From JABDGV01 sp964577935 (lineage in GTDB: Bacteria; Chlamydiota; Chlamydiia; Chlamydiales; FEN-1388), in the NCBI GenBank assembly GCA_964577935.1, contig CAZOAJ010000004.1, positions 73,277-137,276 on the forward strand: 64,000 bases of DNA, written 5' to 3'. The notes beneath the pieces were generated by a model. That model ran no database searches and was not told where the DNA came from. It saw nothing but the letters and a program-made list of their open reading frames with translations. A program made the position numbers and the translations under genes. Shown piece after piece: positions 61,521 to 64,000 of the stretch. Each line of letters begins with the position of its first letter. Position 1 is the stretch's first letter.

Positions 61521-63485
61521 TTAGTTTGAAACTTGAGCACTGGAGCCAGATAAAATACCTGAATCAACTGGCCGATAGTCTCCTCCTAAATGTTGAGAGA
61601 GAAAACGCTCAACATGATCCAAATACATCATTTCATTTGCAAATTTGGCTAGTCGATGTCCTTCATCAGGAAATAGAATGTATGTCACCTTTTTGTTGCT
61701 TGCTTTCATGCTCTTGTAAATCTGCTCAGATTCTTTTTCTGCAACAACATGGTCATTTTTGCCATGTACTAAAAGAAGAGGAGCTTTAATAACATCTAAA
61801 TAATTTAAAGGAGAGCATTTCTGTAAATATTGAAAGCCTTTTGGATCGTCTGGATTACCACCCATACTGGTGATAAACGCTTGTTTGGTAAAGAATATGG
61901 TTTTGTCCGAAAGAGGGCTGTAAGTAAATTCCCAGAACTTGGGGACATTGTCTAAAACAGTTTTAAGGTTTGAGGGGCCGCAAATAGCCACACAACAGGT
62001 AAAATAATCAGGAGTGAAGGTTAAAGAAGCAAGAGATTCATAACCTCCATAGCTTCCTCCAAAAACAGCTAACTTACCTCTTTCAGTCATCCCATTTGCA
62101 ATACAAGCCTCCACTGCATCAATAACATCTAAGTGTGCCTTTCCACCCCATTCACCATTACCAGCGTTCACAAAAGCTTTTCCAAATCCAGATGAAAGGC
62201 GGAAATTTACGCTAAGCACTGCATAACCACAGCTTGCCAACCATTGATGATAGGGATTGAATCGAAATTTATCTCTGACCTTAAAAGGTCCTCCATGAGG
62301 AACTACAACAAGAGGTATGGGTTTATCGACATATCCACCTTTATCCATATTGCTAGGGAGAGTGTAATAACAAATGAGTTTTTGCCCATCCCTGGCAGGG
62401 ACAACCATTGAATACATTTTTGCAAAGTTGTCGCTTTTTGATTGGGAAGTATGAAATGTTGAGAGATTTTGAGTCTTAGTATCATAAATCCAGAATTGCT
62501 CTCCTTTATCAGGAGTGCTATTGGAAATCATCCACAAGTCCTCATTCTGATTACTATTAATCACTTCAAAATTAGTGCCTACATAGTTCTCAAGAAAGGT
62601 AATATCTTTCTGAATACAAGGATCTACGACGTGCCATTTTTTCTTTTCGTAATAAGAAGCGTAGGCTTTAGGTTCTCTGCCAATGAAGAGAACATCATCG
62701 ACATCGCTATTCGACTGGGCACTCAATACTTTTTCATCACCTGGAGTTTGTAGAGATTTAACGATGAGTCTGTTCGTATCGGAAAAGCGATTGTCCAGTA
62801 GATATACAGATTGGCTTTTTTCATTGTAGCTAAGGAATTCAGTTTGAAAAGCTTCAGAAGAGGTAAGCTTCATAAAAACATCATCGTTAGAATCAAAGAT
62901 AGTCCAAGAACCATCTTCATCATTGATGCGCATTTTTAAAATGAGGTCTAAATTATCGCTGACTAAGAATTTTGCATAACAATCATTTTCAAAAAATAAT
63001 TCAAAAAGACCTGATTCTAAGTCAAGAAGATAGAGATCATGAAAATGAGGGTTTCTATTGTTTAATCCAATAACAGCACTGTTCTTCTTGGAACTGATTT
63101 GGATGACCTTAGCATTGATATTAGAGAACTTTTCTGTGTAAACAACATGATCTTTCGAATGAGTATTTATACCATGCAGGTTTAACTTTCCTGTTCCATT
63201 TTCATCTTTTAACAGCAAGATTCTCTTGCTATCTCCAGACCAAAAGAATTGAATGATTTCAGGAGTAGTAAAAAAGGAAATTTGTGTGCGATTTGTGGAG
63301 GAACCGTCTTTTGGGCTTATAAAAACATTGGAAACACCATTTGCGTCAGCTCCTACATAAGCAATAGCATTTCCATTAGGACTGATTTTGGCTGAAATCA
63401 GCAAAGGGTTGGCAAAAAGCTCTTCTTTTAAGACCTCTCCAAAAACTTGCTGCTGTAAAGTTCCCAAGGACATGATTACCACCAA
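61521..63485 (-). CDS. S9-family prolyl-oligopeptidase-like peptidase
   Basis: A 654-aa protein with a beta-propeller-like N-terminus (AKISPNGNAIAYVGADANG; repeated FWSGDSKRIL strands) and a C-terminal alpha/beta-hydrolase. Nucleophile AVFGGSYGGYESLA; Asp in LLVHGKNDHVV; His in PDEGHRLAKFAN. It resembles acylaminoacyl peptidases/dipeptidyl aminopeptidases that trim short peptides. N-terminus (MVVIMSLGTLQQQVFG) is weakly hydrophobic; M5 is an alternative start. Bracketed by inverted repeat copies B and C, so it may have moved in. Confidence 0.93.
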   Translation of the reverse strand: MVVIMSLGTLQQQVFGEVLKEELFANPLLISAKISPNGNAIAYVGADANGVSNVFISPKDGSSTNRTQISFFTTPEIIQFFWSGDSKRILLLKDENGTGKLNLHGINTHSKDHVVYTEKFSNINAKVIQISSKKNSAVIGLNNRNPHFHDLYLLDLESGLFELFFENDCYAKFLVSDNLDLILKMRINDEDGSWTIFDSNDDVFMKLTSSEAFQTEFLSYNEKSQSVYLLDNRFSDTNRLIVKSLQTPGDEKVLSAQSNSDVDDVLFIGREPKAYASYYEKKKWHVVDPCIQKDITFLENYVGTNFEVINSNQNEDLWMISNSTPDKGEQFWIYDTKTQNLSTFHTSQSKSDNFAKMYSMVVPARDGQKLICYYTLPSNMDKGGYVDKPIPLVVVPHGGPFKVRDKFRFNPYHQWLASCGYAVLSVNFRLSSGFGKAFVNAGNGEWGGKAHLDVIDAVEACIANGMTERGKLAVFGGSYGGYESLASLTFTPDYFTCCVAICGPSNLKTVLDNVPKFWEFTYSPLSDKTIFFTKQAFITSMGGNPDDPKGFQYLQKCSPLNYLDVIKAPLLLVHGKNDHVVAEKESEQIYKSMKASNKKVTYILFPDEGHRLAKFANEMMYLDHVERFLSQHLGGDYRPVDSGILSGSSAQVSN

Positions 63486-63599
63486 CGATTTAACGATCTA
63501 GTGTTCATAAAATTCCTGCCATACCGAACGATCATCCACCGTCCTAGACTGCTAGAAGTATATTGAACCACCTAAACTCATGCTACACACTCGTCACCG

Positions 63600-63617
63600 A
63601 TTCACGCAACACAGTCG
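63600..63617 (-). repeat. Dispersed repeat copy C (inverted)
   Basis: Minus-strand CGACTGTGTTGCGTGAAT, matching copy B 61254-61271 at 17 of 18 positions in opposite orientation. Confidence 0.55.
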
Positions 63618-63693
63618 TTCCAAGTCATAAAACTCTTAAAATATTAGGATAATACGAAGACTCCAGAAATAGAACTTTTTGAAATAGTAGAAA

Positions 63694-63837
63694 GTGAGCA
63701 AAGGTATTTCTCGAGCAACAATTTACGCCATTTCAAAAGAACAGCAATTTTCTGAGAAGTTACATGCATACACTTTACCTCCCACAGATCGTTTAAACAC
63801 TCGTGTCAAGGATCTGGAAAAAACCAAAGGGGAATAG
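63694..63837 (+). CDS. Possible small helix-turn-helix peptide
   Basis: A 47-codon frame with a GTG start reads VSKGISRATIYAISKE near its N-terminus, a pattern like the recognition helix of AlpA/resolvase-type HTH proteins, and ends VKDLEKTKGE before TAG. There is no good ribosome site. It could also be a fragment of a mobile-element gene. Low confidence. Confidence 0.25.
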   Translation: MSKGISRATIYAISKEQQFSEKLHAYTLPPTDRLNTRVKDLEKTKGE

Positions 63838-64000
63838 AACAGACGAAGAAAGGTTTTTTCAAGGATATATTTAGAGACTTTTTAGAGAGTTGCACTTCAA
63901 ATTTGAATCGGCGGTGCGTAATAACCTAACAAATACTCTCACTTAGCCGAGAGATGGTAATAGCAATATTGACCAATCAGTGATTTCGCTATCTGCGTTA
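63838..64000. other. Right edge, nothing recognised
   Basis: The final ~160 nt contain no recognisable gene or site; a gene may start outside the window. Confidence 0.4.

Overview
The window is an AT-rich bacterial chromosome segment that most resembles an environmental member of the order Chlamydiales (Parachlamydia/Simkania/Rhabdochlamydia-like), not a Chlamydiaceae pathogen. Three things point that way. The glyA-clpP-dapF gene order is the one I recall from Chlamydia. There are several eukaryote-like genes (two F-box proteins, one protein with two Myb/SANT-like repeats, large Sel1/TPR proteins). Many short genes carry Sec-type signal peptides. A complete Kdp potassium pump, a cytochrome bo3-type quinol oxidase operon and an isopentenyl diphosphate isomerase argue against the highly reduced Chlamydiaceae. 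The genus cannot be fixed from sequence reading alone.

Layout. 1-6.5 kb: a 5'-truncated PfkB sugar kinase, a Myb-like protein, a stand-alone PhnA C-terminal domain, then the tightly packed glyA-clpP-dapF-xerC cluster. 6.5-15.1 kb: an accessory surface/effector-like region with an F-box protein, two tandem collagen-like exported proteins with jelly-roll-like C-termini, an exported beta-carbonic anhydrase, an exported kinase-like protein of uncertain fold, an exported Ser/Thr-kinase-like protein and a probable outer-membrane barrel. 15.3-19.8 kb: kdpFABC on the minus strand, including a 29-codon kdpF, with no kdpDE in view. 19.9-30.5 kb: general physiology genes (MgtE, two MFS transporters, Nudix, aldo-keto reductase, SDR, MsrB-MsrA fusion, AhpD-like, GNAT) interspersed with an exported 2H-phosphoesterase-like protein and an exported methyltransferase. 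30.8-32.7 kb: an exported HAD phosphatase overlapping idi. 32.7-37.0 kb: two paralogous Sel1/TPR proteins. 37.3-42.6 kb: two small secreted proteins (one His-rich), a hydrolase, a guanine-deaminase-like enzyme, a gene split by a frameshift at a C6 tract, and a protein carrying a CheD-type Thr/Cys/His triad. 42.9-47.7 kb: cyoABCDE. 47.8-61 kb: a third collagen-like protein, a D-cysteine desulfhydrase-like enzyme, a beta-lactamase-fold hydrolase, a repeat/FN3 protein, a GyrI-like and a SnoaL-like protein, an exported APH-like kinase, an F-box/DUF4116 protein, a beta-helix protein, an APH, a small monooxygenase and an exported protein with a very basic tail. 61-64 kb: a gene remnant, then an S9 peptidase bracketed by short inverted copies of a dispersed repeat.

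Two functional themes stand out. One is energy and ion metabolism: quinol oxidase, K+ and Mg2+ uptake, methionine-sulfoxide and peroxide repair. The other is a large set of exported or eukaryote-like proteins that would suit an intracellular lifestyle in a protist host. The most noteworthy individual items are the CheD-triad protein, the exported kinase lacking the VAIK lysine, the R2R3-like Myb protein, the poly-C frameshift gene, and the repeat-flanked peptidase cassette. All functional calls come from reading motifs by eye; no database search was run.
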